The position numbers and the translations under genes were made by a program. From assembly GCF_015207825.1 (NCBI RefSeq), contig NZ_JADEWC010000002.1, positions 124,001-188,000 on the forward strand: a stretch of DNA of 64,000 nt, written 5' to 3'. The first letter of the stretch is position 1. Each line of letters begins with the position of its first letter. The notes beneath the pieces were generated by a model. The model was not told where the DNA came from, did not search any database, and was given only the letters and a program-made list of their open reading frames with translations. The stretch is from Cyanobacterium stanieri LEGE 03274. Lineage in GTDB: Bacteria; Cyanobacteriota; Cyanobacteriia; Cyanobacteriales; Cyanobacteriaceae. This document shows positions 30,155 to 37,860 of this stretch, piece after piece.

Positions 30155-31072
30155 TTAACCGTCAATTATTAAGAAAAAATCATCAAGAATATTATCAGCT
30201 AAATCAAGAGGATTACCATTAAAAGATAACTGAATTAAACCAGCAGTATCCGCTAAAAAAAGATTATCATACTTACGAATCATCGTATCAATAGCACCAA
30301 GTAAAGCCTCCTCCGTCAACTTAAACACTAAACCAGGGCTACCATAATCATAAAGTAATCTGCTGATACTAATGGTTGTCTGATTATCACTCACCCAACT
30401 AGCATATTCCAAACAAGTAGCCACCACAATTTCAGGGGCTAAATTTGGTTTACTGCCAAAACGAAAACGATAATTTTTGTTATGGAGAGGCTGATAAATT
30501 AACCCTAAACCCGCAAAAGGAGAATCAATGGAATCTTCCACAAAACCATCATCACCAGTATCCACATACATCCTGAAAATACAAGTCATATCTTTGTTAA
30601 GGGAAGAATCAGCAATATTAGGCTTAATCTCATCCCGAAACTTCTTCAAGCCGTTAAGCAAGTCATCTCGACTAAATTCGGTTTCATTAAAAAGATTAAA
30701 AGTATAATACCATGACGCACCATTACAACTCGGTTTAAGGAAATGCCAATGTAATAACCACAAAGACGCAGGATTTTCCAAGTATTTATCCCAACCATTT
30801 TCCCCTAACAACCTTTGCCCAAAATCTGAGGGATTATCATCATTATCAGTCACTTTAAAAGCATTACACCAATAACGGATACTCCTCACCATATTTTTAC
30901 CCACTCCCAAACGAATGGGGGCATCATTTGCCTGAAAAATATTATTATCTATACTAGCCGCACTAAAACCTTTATTTAACCATCCCCATCGAGGGTGAAA
31001 TGTTTCATGACGGGCAAAAACTGGGTTTATGGGATTATCTAACAGATTTAATGGTAATTTGGTTTGAGTCAT
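30155..31072 (-). CDS. DUF4007 family protein
   Basis: 305 aa. The N terminus (FARHETFHPRWGWLNKGF, then IRLGVGKNMVRSIRYWCNAF) is the DUF4007 signature; the middle has LWLLHWHFLKPSCNGASWYYTFN. DUF4007 genes recur in defence islands near large P-loop ATPases and PAPS-reductase-like (DndC-type) genes, and here the next gene downstream is such an ATPase. No PAPS reductase, PglZ, methylase or protease gene lies within reach, so the module looks reduced. The molecular function of DUF4007 is not established. The adjacent sulfate-transport genes are probably unrelated. Confidence 0.85.
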   Translation of the reverse strand: MTQTKLPLNLLDNPINPVFARHETFHPRWGWLNKGFSAASIDNNIFQANDAPIRLGVGKNMVRSIRYWCNAFKVTDNDDNPSDFGQRLLGENGWDKYLENPASLWLLHWHFLKPSCNGASWYYTFNLFNETEFSRDDLLNGLKKFRDEIKPNIADSSLNKDMTCIFRMYVDTGDDGFVEDSIDSPFAGLGLIYQPLHNKNYRFRFGSKPNLAPEIVVATCLEYASWVSDNQTTISISRLLYDYGSPGLVFKLTEEALLGAIDTMIRKYDNLFLADTAGLIQLSFNGNPLDLADNILDDFFLIIDG

Positions 31073-31150
31073 TGGGTGTTATGGATTACTGTTTAAGGGT
31101 ATTATGCAATGGGTTTTATATCAATATTTAATTTATTTGATGTGCCATAA

Positions 31151-31939
31151 TTATTTTAATGGCCACCAAGAAACTTTATCCCTAGTGGCACTATAAACTT
31201 CTTTTAATTCTTCTGGTTGTAGGATATGAATTACATCATCGGATGTGCTATTATTTTTATCTAGTTTGATTAATCCTTCCTTTTGCATTCCTTTTAAAAC
31301 TTGTTCAACGGTGCGCTGGTTGAGTTGACAGGCTTTGGCGATTACTTCCACAGCCAAATCAAGGATATAAACTCCTTTTTCATTGGGTTGATTTTCCAAT
31401 TCCCTTTCTTGATAAATTAACGCCCTGAGGAGAGATGCTACGGCTTGGGGAGGATAACTACTACAGTTGAGGAGATGATAAGTAAATTTTTCCCTTAACT
31501 CGAATAGTTTAGCATAGCGATCGCCCATTACCTCAAAATGATCATAAATTTGTTTGAGGGCATCAAGGGGAATTTTAGTGACATAGGTGGTTTTATAAGC
31601 CTCCACCAGACTAGGATAAGCCTTTGTTGCTAAACCATGACTAAAAGGTAAACTACGCATTCCAAAACAACCACCGCTATAGGTTAGGGATAAAATGCGA
31701 TCGAGGGGATTACTACGTAATATTATAGGCCCTCCTTCTAAAACTACATACAAACTATCTAAATCCTCATCAGGGGAAAAAGCGGTAAAAACAGGGCGAT
31801 TGGAAAAAAGTTTTTCTCTGGTAAGACTATCTGGGGGCAGAAAAGCACTTAATTCTTTTTCGTCTAATCCTTTAAATAAATAGGAGTTATTGATTAAAAA
31901 AGTAAGGATGTTAGATTCACTGGGATTTTTTCTTACCAT
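31151..31939 (-). CDS. Crp/Fnr-family transcription regulator
   Basis: 262 aa: an N-terminal cyclic-nucleotide-binding-like beta-barrel (LFKGLDEKELSAFLPPDS..., DSLYVVLEGG) and a C-terminal winged helix (LDLAVEVIAKACQLNQRTVEQVLKGMQKEGLIKL, about residues 193-226). The phosphate-binding signature of cAMP-binding Crp is absent, so the effector is unlikely to be cAMP. It lies 131 bp from the TauE/SafE gene on the same strand and close to the sulfate importer genes. A CysR-like role in sulfur control is possible, but only from position. Confidence 0.85.
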   Translation of the reverse strand: MVRKNPSESNILTFLINNSYLFKGLDEKELSAFLPPDSLTREKLFSNRPVFTAFSPDEDLDSLYVVLEGGPIILRSNPLDRILSLTYSGGCFGMRSLPFSHGLATKAYPSLVEAYKTTYVTKIPLDALKQIYDHFEVMGDRYAKLFELREKFTYHLLNCSSYPPQAVASLLRALIYQERELENQPNEKGVYILDLAVEVIAKACQLNQRTVEQVLKGMQKEGLIKLDKNNSTSDDVIHILQPEELKEVYSATRDKVSWWPLK

Positions 31940-32069
31940 TGTTGCCTGATAATTTAATGTAGTCTTTTATGCACATTTTCCCACAGTTACAGACTGTTTG
32001 AGATGGGATTTTAATTAATGTCAAAATTAAATTTAGTTTTCTGGTAATATAAACACCTAATTTAAAAAA

Positions 32070-32828
32070 TTAACTTATCCACTGCCATAGGTTACGCACA
32101 GCCAAAAAGACGACTACCACCAAAAAAATTCTGCGCAACCATAGATTACTCATTTTCATGGTGACTTTTGCCCCAATTATCGCCCCAAAAAACATGGTGA
32201 TGCCCAAAATAATGCCTAATTGATAATCTACTAATCCTTGAGTCATAAAAATGAGGGTAGCAATGATGGAGGAGAAAATATTTAATACTTTGGTAATGGC
32301 AACGGCTTCTATAAATGTCATATTTAAAAAGCCAATGAAAGTCGCTGTCAATGTAGTTACATAACCACCACTAAAAAACCCTCCATAGATACCTAAACCA
32401 AAGGTTAAACCATAACCTATTTTTAAAGCGGTGGGGCTTGGCTTTTCTTGTTTTTCTAATCCTTTGTTTTTGTTGGTGACGGAAAAAACTGTAACGGCAA
32501 TCATGAATATGGAGATGAGTAAGGGCATGGTATCGGCAGGGATAATAATTACCAACAAAGCCCCCAAAATTGAACCAATTACTGTTAAAACCGACAACAG
32601 AGACAAATCTGGGCGTTTTAGCACGTCACTTTTTAAAAAAGGAATAGTCCCCCCGATACTCATAAATATTAAGGCAAACATATTCGTTGCGATCGCCCTT
32701 GCGGGATTAATATCAAACTCTAACATCACAGGCACAGTTATCAGGGAATTACTTCCCGTCACCACTCCAATGACGCTAGTTAAGAAAAAAATCGCAACTA
32801 AAAATATTAATTCTGTGGGTGTCATCAT
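32070..32828 (-). CDS. TauE/SafE family anion permease
   Basis: 252 aa with about seven to eight membrane helices and the two-fold internal repeat of the TauE/SafE family (VIGVVTGSNSLITVPVML near the N terminus and GLGIYGGFFSGGYVTTLTATFIG in the second half). Members export or import sulfite, sulfonates and related organic anions. Its closeness to a sulfate ABC importer 700 bp away on the other strand makes a sulfur substrate plausible. A low-complexity stretch of GGGAACR heptamers follows at 32862-32890, upstream of its start. Confidence 0.88.
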   Translation of the reverse strand: MMTPTELIFLVAIFFLTSVIGVVTGSNSLITVPVMLEFDINPARAIATNMFALIFMSIGGTIPFLKSDVLKRPDLSLLSVLTVIGSILGALLVIIIPADTMPLLISIFMIAVTVFSVTNKNKGLEKQEKPSPTALKIGYGLTFGLGIYGGFFSGGYVTTLTATFIGFLNMTFIEAVAITKVLNIFSSIIATLIFMTQGLVDYQLGIILGITMFFGAIIGAKVTMKMSNLWLRRIFLVVVVFLAVRNLWQWIS

Positions 32829-33044
32829 ACTAAATCCTGTTTGAATAATATACTAATTAGGGCAGGGAACAGGGAACGGGGAACAGGCAAAAGACAATAA
32901 TTTTTTATTGTCAATGGTTACACGGTGCATAATAGTAAACTTTGCTAATCAGATTTGACATCACTACTTAAAACTTTAAAAATGAAATTAAAATGTTTTC
33001 TATTTTAATTAACATATAGAATAAACCTATAGTATATCCAGAAA

Positions 33045-33425
33045 ATGAGCAAAAAAGCACCGTCTAAGTTTAACGCCTCTAGGATAAGAGATCACCTAGC
33101 CAATGAACGAACCTACTTAGCATGGATGCGTACAGCAGTAGGCTTAATGGGTTTTGGGGTAGTTATTCTACGTCTTCCGAACTTTCAACCGCCTGAAGTT
33201 CCACGACTTGGCATTAGCTGGAAAATGGGGTTACTTTTTGCCTCCGTTGGTTTAATTACCGTCTTACTTTCCACCATCCAATACTTTTCTGTACGCCGTG
33301 CTATTGATCAAGATACCTATGAACCTTCTGACAAAATTATTATTTTATTTAGCGGTGCGATCAGGCGTAGCCTGCCACTTCGTGATCGCTCTCTTTGGTG
33401 GAGCAATTATTTATATAGTGTTTAG
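33045..33425 (+). CDS. DUF202 membrane protein with frameshifted C terminus
   Basis: 126 aa. The N-terminal half is a normal DUF202 protein (RDHLANERTYLAWMRTAVGLMGFGVVILRL, then a second helix GLLFASVGLITVLLSTIQYF). After residue 106 the sequence turns polar (RRSLPLRDRSLWW) because a 25-bp element has been inserted at 33363-33387 and shifts the frame by one. Removing the 25 bp restores AIALFGGAIIYIVFSISQR, a third membrane helix, with a stop at about 33459. The present protein has lost that helix, so the gene may be a recent pseudogene or a two-helix variant. Confidence 0.85.
   Translation: MSKKAPSKFNASRIRDHLANERTYLAWMRTAVGLMGFGVVILRLPNFQPPEVPRLGISWKMGLLFASVGLITVLLSTIQYFSVRRAIDQDTYEPSDKIIILFSGAIRRSLPLRDRSLWWSNYLYSV
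33363..33387 (+). repeat. 25-bp palindromic insertion in a HIP1 site
   Basis: The flanks GCGATC and GC rebuild a perfect HIP1 octamer when the 25 bp are removed. The insert starts with the palindrome AGGCGTAGCCT and ends in GATC, so the GATC core is duplicated at both edges. It looks like a small dispersed repeat of the sort cyanobacteria carry in HIP1 sites. Confidence 0.8.
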
Positions 33426-33537
33426 CATTTCTCAGAGAAATATTTTCTTTTTACAATAAAATATTTTTAAAAATGTATTGAAAATTGATTCAAAGTTCAT
33501 TATGATAGTAGCTAACAAAATTTGTAAAACATGAGCG

Positions 33538-34596
33538 ATGAAACTACAGAGAAGATTATTCAGTAAATTTTTGCTAGGATTAACCATTAGCGGAGTAATC
33601 GCCAGTTGTGCTTCCCCCTCCACCACCACAGAAAATACAGGTAGCACAGCAGAATCCCAATCCCAAGAAGAAGTAACCCTCACCCTTGTTAGCTACGCAG
33701 TAACCCAAGCAGCCTACGAAAAAATCGTTCCCCAATTCGTTGAATACTGGGAAGAAACCACCGGACAAAAAGTAACCATCGACCAAAGTTATGGCGGTTC
33801 AGGCTCTCAAACCAGAGCAGTCATAGACGGTTTAGAAGCTGATATAGTCGCCCTCGCTCTCGCCTCCGACACCTACGCCCTCCAAGAAGCGGGATTAGTC
33901 GAACCTGGTTGGGAAAATGAAGTATCTGGACAAAATGGCATTATTACCCGTTCCGTAGTTGCCCTCGTGAGTAGAGAAGGAGGACAGAAAGTAGAGACAT
34001 GGCAAGACTTAGCAGATCCTAATATTAGCGTAATCACAGCGAATCCTAAAACCTCTGGGGGAGCTCGTTGGAACTTTCTCGCCCTTTGGGGTAGCATCAC
34101 CCAAGCAGGGGGAAGCATTGAACAAGCCACAGAATATGTTGCCCAAGTTTATAGCAGTGTCACCACCCTTCCCAAAGACGCTAGGGAAGCCTCCGACGTT
34201 TTCTATACCAGAAACCAAGGGGATGTATTAATGAACTACGAAAATGAACTATTACTTGCTGAATCCCAAGGTAGAATTCAACCCTACGTTATTCCCACTG
34301 ATTACAATATCTCCATCGAGGGGCCTGTGGCAGTGGTAGATGGATATGTGGATAGACGAGGTACAAGGGAAGTGGCGGAGGCTTTTGTGGAATTTCTATA
34401 CACCCCCGAAGCACAAAGGGCATTTGCCGAGGCAGGTTTTCGCCCTGTTAATGAGGAAGTTTTTGCAGAATTTAGCGATAAATTTCCCGTGGTAGAAAAT
34501 CTTTTCACCATCGAAGACTTTGGCGGTTGGCCTACAGCCCAATCAGAGTTTTTCGATGATGGCGGTATTTTCGATCAAGCCATTTCAGGAAGATAG
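33538..34596 (+). CDS. sbpA: Sulfate ABC transporter substrate-binding protein
   Basis: 352 aa with a lipoprotein or Sec signal (LLGLTISGVIASC, Cys24), then the sulfate/thiosulfate-binding fold: LTLVSYAVTQAAYEKIVPQF, QSYGGSGSQTRAVIDGLEADIVALALASD, and NPKTSGGARWNFLALWG. It captures sulfate in the periplasm and delivers it to the CysT-CysW permease. It is the first gene of an operon-like run (sbpA, NIL protein, cysT, cysW, cysA), all on the plus strand. An ATG in another frame 7 bp upstream (33531) is not the start. Confidence 0.95.
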   Translation: MKLQRRLFSKFLLGLTISGVIASCASPSTTTENTGSTAESQSQEEVTLTLVSYAVTQAAYEKIVPQFVEYWEETTGQKVTIDQSYGGSGSQTRAVIDGLEADIVALALASDTYALQEAGLVEPGWENEVSGQNGIITRSVVALVSREGGQKVETWQDLADPNISVITANPKTSGGARWNFLALWGSITQAGGSIEQATEYVAQVYSSVTTLPKDAREASDVFYTRNQGDVLMNYENELLLAESQGRIQPYVIPTDYNISIEGPVAVVDGYVDRRGTREVAEAFVEFLYTPEAQRAFAEAGFRPVNEEVFAEFSDKFPVVENLFTIEDFGGWPTAQSEFFDDGGIFDQAISGR

Positions 34597-34729
34597 TTTA
34601 GGGTTGCTCAACAAGGGGAGTCATGAGGCGCGATGGACAATTGACAATTACGAAATTCTGACTCTACCAGTATCCCAAAAATTCCGTAGGAATAATTACC
34701 AATTTCATTACAGCTATGGAGAGTTGACT

Positions 34730-35047
34730 ATGACAAACCAAGATATTCAAGACAAAAAATCTATCAAAATTTCTATCCATATTCCCCCGAATCATCATGA
34801 TAAACCAATCATTGTTGATCTGGCTTCCAAGCACAATTTAGAAGTAAATATCACCTCTGCCATGTTAGGGGAATATGCGGATAAAGATGGTTGGTTTAAC
34901 CTTATCTTGTCAGGAGAAAAAACTGCCATTCAAGAGGCTTTAAATTATCTATCTGACTTAAATATAGAAGTTTGGAGTCAGACGGGAAACGGTCAACAAA
35001 TAGTAAAAGATTCTTGGAGTTTGGGAGAGTGGGAAATCAGACATTAA
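34730..35047 (+). CDS. NIL-domain protein in the sulfate-uptake operon
   Basis: 105 aa from ATG 34730, which has a GGAGAG ribosome site just upstream; longer frames starting at 34520 overlap sbpA and are not likely. The core (IKISIHIPPNHHDKPIIVDLASKHNLEVNITSAMLGEYADKDGWFNLILSGEKTAIQEALNYL) is a NIL domain, a ferredoxin-like fold best known as a ligand-binding regulatory domain of MetN methionine importers. Placed between sbpA and cysT, it probably senses a sulfur metabolite or modulates this importer (inference). A second NIL protein is fused to a ferredoxin at 41032-41436. Confidence 0.85.
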   Translation: MTNQDIQDKKSIKISIHIPPNHHDKPIIVDLASKHNLEVNITSAMLGEYADKDGWFNLILSGEKTAIQEALNYLSDLNIEVWSQTGNGQQIVKDSWSLGEWEIRH

Positions 35048-35084
35048 ACATTCTCGATGGAAAACTATTCCCCTAAAAAAAATC

Positions 35085-35945
35085 ATGATTAGTTCTTTAA
35101 AACAACCACCATTCAATTATCGAGAAACCATTAAAAATATTCTGCGCAAATTCTCCATCCCCTGGGCGGTGACTATCATCTTTCTCGCCGTAATTTTAAT
35201 CATTCCCATGATGGCGTTAATACTTGAGTCAGCGAGTTTAGGATGGGAAAACTTCTGGCAGGAGGCAACGGCGGAGGTGGCAGTGGCTTCCTATATTTTT
35301 ACCTTTGGCACTGCCTTAGTTGCTTCTTTGATTAACGCTGTGATGGGAACTTTAACCGCTTGGGTGTTGGTGCGTTACGACTTTTGGGGCAAAAAAATTA
35401 TTGATGCCACCATCGACATTCCTTTTGCATTACCTACCACGGTGGCAGGTTTGGTATTAGCGACGGTGTATTCTGAGGATGGTTGGATTGGTCAGTTTTT
35501 TACTCCCTTTGGTATTCAGATTACTTTTTCACCTTTGGGGGTATTTGTGGCGATGTTATTTATCGCCTTGCCTTTTGTAGTCAGAACTTTACAGCCTGTA
35601 TTACAGGAAATGGGATCGGAAATTGAGGAGGTTTCTTGGTCACTGGGTGCATCGGATTGGCAAACTTTTCGCCTAGTAATTTTACCCCCTCTCATTCCTG
35701 CTATTTCGGCGGGGGTGGCTTTGGGTTTTTCTCGGGCGGTGGGTTCCTATGGAACTATTGTTATTGTTGCTTCTAATATTCCTTTTCGGGATTTGATCCC
35801 CCCTGTATTGGTATTGCAAAAACTGGAACAGTATGACTATGTGGGAGCAACGGTAATTGGAGCGGTTTTGTTATTTATTTCTTTGGTTTTGTTGTTAATT
35901 ATTAATCTGTTACAGCAGTGGGGCAAACGTTATGCAGACAATTAA
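35085..35945 (+). CDS. cysT: Sulfate ABC transporter permease CysT
   Basis: 286 aa, six membrane helices, binding-protein-dependent permease domain with the EAA loop EEVSWSLGASDWQTFRLVILPPL. It closely resembles CysT/CysU of sulfate/thiosulfate importers (GTLTAWVLVRYDFWGKKIIDATIDIPFALPTTVAGLVL). It overlaps cysW by 14 bp, suggesting coupled translation of the two permease subunits. Confidence 0.95.
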   Translation: MISSLKQPPFNYRETIKNILRKFSIPWAVTIIFLAVILIIPMMALILESASLGWENFWQEATAEVAVASYIFTFGTALVASLINAVMGTLTAWVLVRYDFWGKKIIDATIDIPFALPTTVAGLVLATVYSEDGWIGQFFTPFGIQITFSPLGVFVAMLFIALPFVVRTLQPVLQEMGSEIEEVSWSLGASDWQTFRLVILPPLIPAISAGVALGFSRAVGSYGTIVIVASNIPFRDLIPPVLVLQKLEQYDYVGATVIGAVLLFISLVLLLIINLLQQWGKRYADN

Positions 35946-36744
35946 AAGATTAAATACGGGCAAGAATTGGTCAATTTTGGTTGTATTTGTTTATTTGGGA
36001 CTGATTTTATTAATTCCTGCTGTCTCGGTGTTTTATGAGGCGTTTAAGGAGGGGATTCCCACTTTTTTACAGGCAATTCAACAACGGGAATTTATCCAGG
36101 CGGTATGGTTAACGGTGCTGTTGTCGTTGTTTAGTGTACCTTTAAATACGGTGTTTGGTTTGTGTGCGGCGTGGGTAATTGCGAGGAATAATTTTCGGGG
36201 TAAGGCGTTTTTGATGAGTATTATCGATTTGCCTTTTTCCATTTCCCCTGTGGTGGCTGGATTAATGATGGTGCTTTTGTATGGGCGTAATGGTTGGTTA
36301 AATTGGTTGGTGGAATATCTTGATGTGAGAATTGTTTTTGCTTTGCCGGGGATGGTATTGGCGACGATTTTTGTGACCATGCCTTTTGTGGCGAGGGAGG
36401 TAATTCCTGTGTTGGAGGAGATTGGTAGTGAGCAGGAGGATGCGGCCAGGAGTCTGGGGGCGAATGATTTACAGATTTTTTGGCGGGTGACTCTCCCTAG
36501 TATTCGTTGGGGTTTACTCTATGGGGTTTTGCTGACTAATGCTAGGGCGATGGGGGAATATGGTGCGATCGCCGTTGTTTCTGGCAACATTATCGGTAAA
36601 ACGGCATCCCTACCGATTTTCGTGGAATTGGCCTACAAAAACTATCAAAGTCAATCGGCTTTTGCCGCCTCAGTGGTACTGGTTTTGTTGGCAGTTGTCA
36701 CCCTTATTTGTAAGGAAATTTTGGAACGTTATACAAGGATTTGA
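35932..36744 (+). CDS. cysW: Sulfate ABC transporter permease CysW
   Basis: 270 aa, six membrane helices, partner of CysT. The EAA loop is EEIGSEQEDAARSLGANDLQIFWRVTLPSI, and the segment LLYGRNGWLNWLVEYLDVRIVFALPGMVLATIFVTMPFVAREVIP is typical of CysW. Start ATG 35932 lies inside the 3' end of cysT. A C-rich hairpin repeat separates it from cysA. Confidence 0.95.
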   Translation: MQTIKRLNTGKNWSILVVFVYLGLILLIPAVSVFYEAFKEGIPTFLQAIQQREFIQAVWLTVLLSLFSVPLNTVFGLCAAWVIARNNFRGKAFLMSIIDLPFSISPVVAGLMMVLLYGRNGWLNWLVEYLDVRIVFALPGMVLATIFVTMPFVAREVIPVLEEIGSEQEDAARSLGANDLQIFWRVTLPSIRWGLLYGVLLTNARAMGEYGAIAVVSGNIIGKTASLPIFVELAYKNYQSQSAFAASVVLVLLAVVTLICKEILERYTRI

Positions 36745-36772
36745 TCCCCCCTAACCCCCTTGTTAAGGGGGG
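36741..36772. repeat. C-rich palindromic repeat between cysW and cysA
   Basis: GATCC followed by CCCCTAA and the inverted repeat CCCCCTTGTTAAGGGGG (36755-36771). The same element, reverse-complemented, occurs at 63612-63640. The hairpin could reduce transcription into cysA. A run of TTCCCYR heptamers follows at 36790-36815. Confidence 0.75.
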
Positions 36773-36852
36773 AACTAATAGATCAAAAACTGTTCCCTAT
36801 TCCCCGTTCCCTAGTTTCTAATTCACTTTTTCATAACACTATATCTAAAACA

Positions 36853-37860
36853 ATGAGTATTATTATCAATCAAGTAAACAAAAAATTCGGTGATTTCCAA
36901 GCTCTAAAAAATATTAATTTAGAGGTAAAACCCAATACTTTAGTCGCCCTCCTTGGCCCTTCTGGTTCAGGAAAATCAACTCTTTTGAGGGTAATTGCAG
37001 GGTTAGAAACCCCCGATAATGGTCAAGTAATTATTAATGGAAAAGATACCACCCATCTTGATATTCGTAAACGAAATATTGGTTTTGTATTCCAACATTA
37101 TGCCCTTTTTAAACATCTCACCATCAAGGAAAATATTGCCTTTGGTTTAAAAATTCGTAAAACTCCCAAAAATCAAATAAAACATAAAGTGGCTGAATTG
37201 CTTGATTTGATTCAATTAGAGGGTTTGGGCGATCGCTACCCATCCCAATTATCAGGAGGACAAAGGCAAAGAGTCGCCCTAGCGCGCGCGTTGGCTGTGC
37301 AACCCCAGCTATTGTTATTGGACGAACCTTTTGGGGCATTAGATGCCAAGGTGAGGAAGGATTTAAGGGCATGGTTACGGAGATTGCATGATGATGTCCA
37401 TATTACCAGTGTATTTGTCACCCATGACCAAGAAGAAGCCATGGAAGTGGCAGATGAAATTGTGGTAATGAATCACGGCGTTATTGAGCAAATTGGCACC
37501 CCTGCAGAAATTTATGATAATCCTACCTCACCTTTTGTGATGAAATTTATCGGGGAGGTGAATGTTTTACCTAGCCATACTCCTATTTTTGTTAATGTTA
37601 ATCATGATGAATATTCCTCCCATCCAGAGGTGTTTGTGCGCCCCCATGAGGTAGATATTTTGTTAACAGATGACAATGAAAGTACCAAAACCACCATTAA
37701 AAGAATCACTCATCTAGGCGCAGATATACAAGTAGAATTACTTTTAGAAAATAATTTGCCCATTATTGCCCATCTCAGTAAACAAAAATTTAATTCTTTA
37801 AATCTTAAAAATAATCAAGTAGTTTTTGTCAAACCCCATCGCATAAAAACCTTTGCCTAG
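36853..37860 (+). CDS. cysA: Sulfate ABC transporter ATP-binding protein CysA
   Basis: 335 aa from ATG 36853 ([18 protein letters not shown]); a longer frame from 36760 would translate the spacer repeat. Walker [10 protein letters not shown], signature [15 protein letters not shown], Walker [13 protein letters not shown] and the H-loop VTHDQEEAM are complete. A C-terminal TOBE-like region ([11 protein letters not shown]) is as in CysA/PotA-type ATPases. It powers sulfate import through CysT-CysW. Its TAG stop lies on the palindrome CTAG shared with the convergent glycosyltransferase gene. Confidence 0.95.
   Translation: MSIIINQVNKKFGDFQALKNINLEVKPNTLVALLGPSGSGKSTLLRVIAGLETPDNGQVIINGKDTTHLDIRKRNIGFVFQHYALFKHLTIKENIAFGLKIRKTPKNQIKHKVAELLDLIQLEGLGDRYPSQLSGGQRQRVALARALAVQPQLLLLDEPFGALDAKVRKDLRAWLRRLHDDVHITSVFVTHDQEEAMEVADEIVVMNHGVIEQIGTPAEIYDNPTSPFVMKFIGEVNVLPSHTPIFVNVNHDEYSSHPEVFVRPHEVDILLTDDNESTKTTIKRITHLGADIQVELLLENNLPIIAHLSKQKFNSLNLKNNQVVFVKPHRIKTFA

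Noticed and set aside
33580-34511. Minus-strand ORFs opposite sbpA
   Set aside because: Frame shadows of a clearly coding plus-strand gene.
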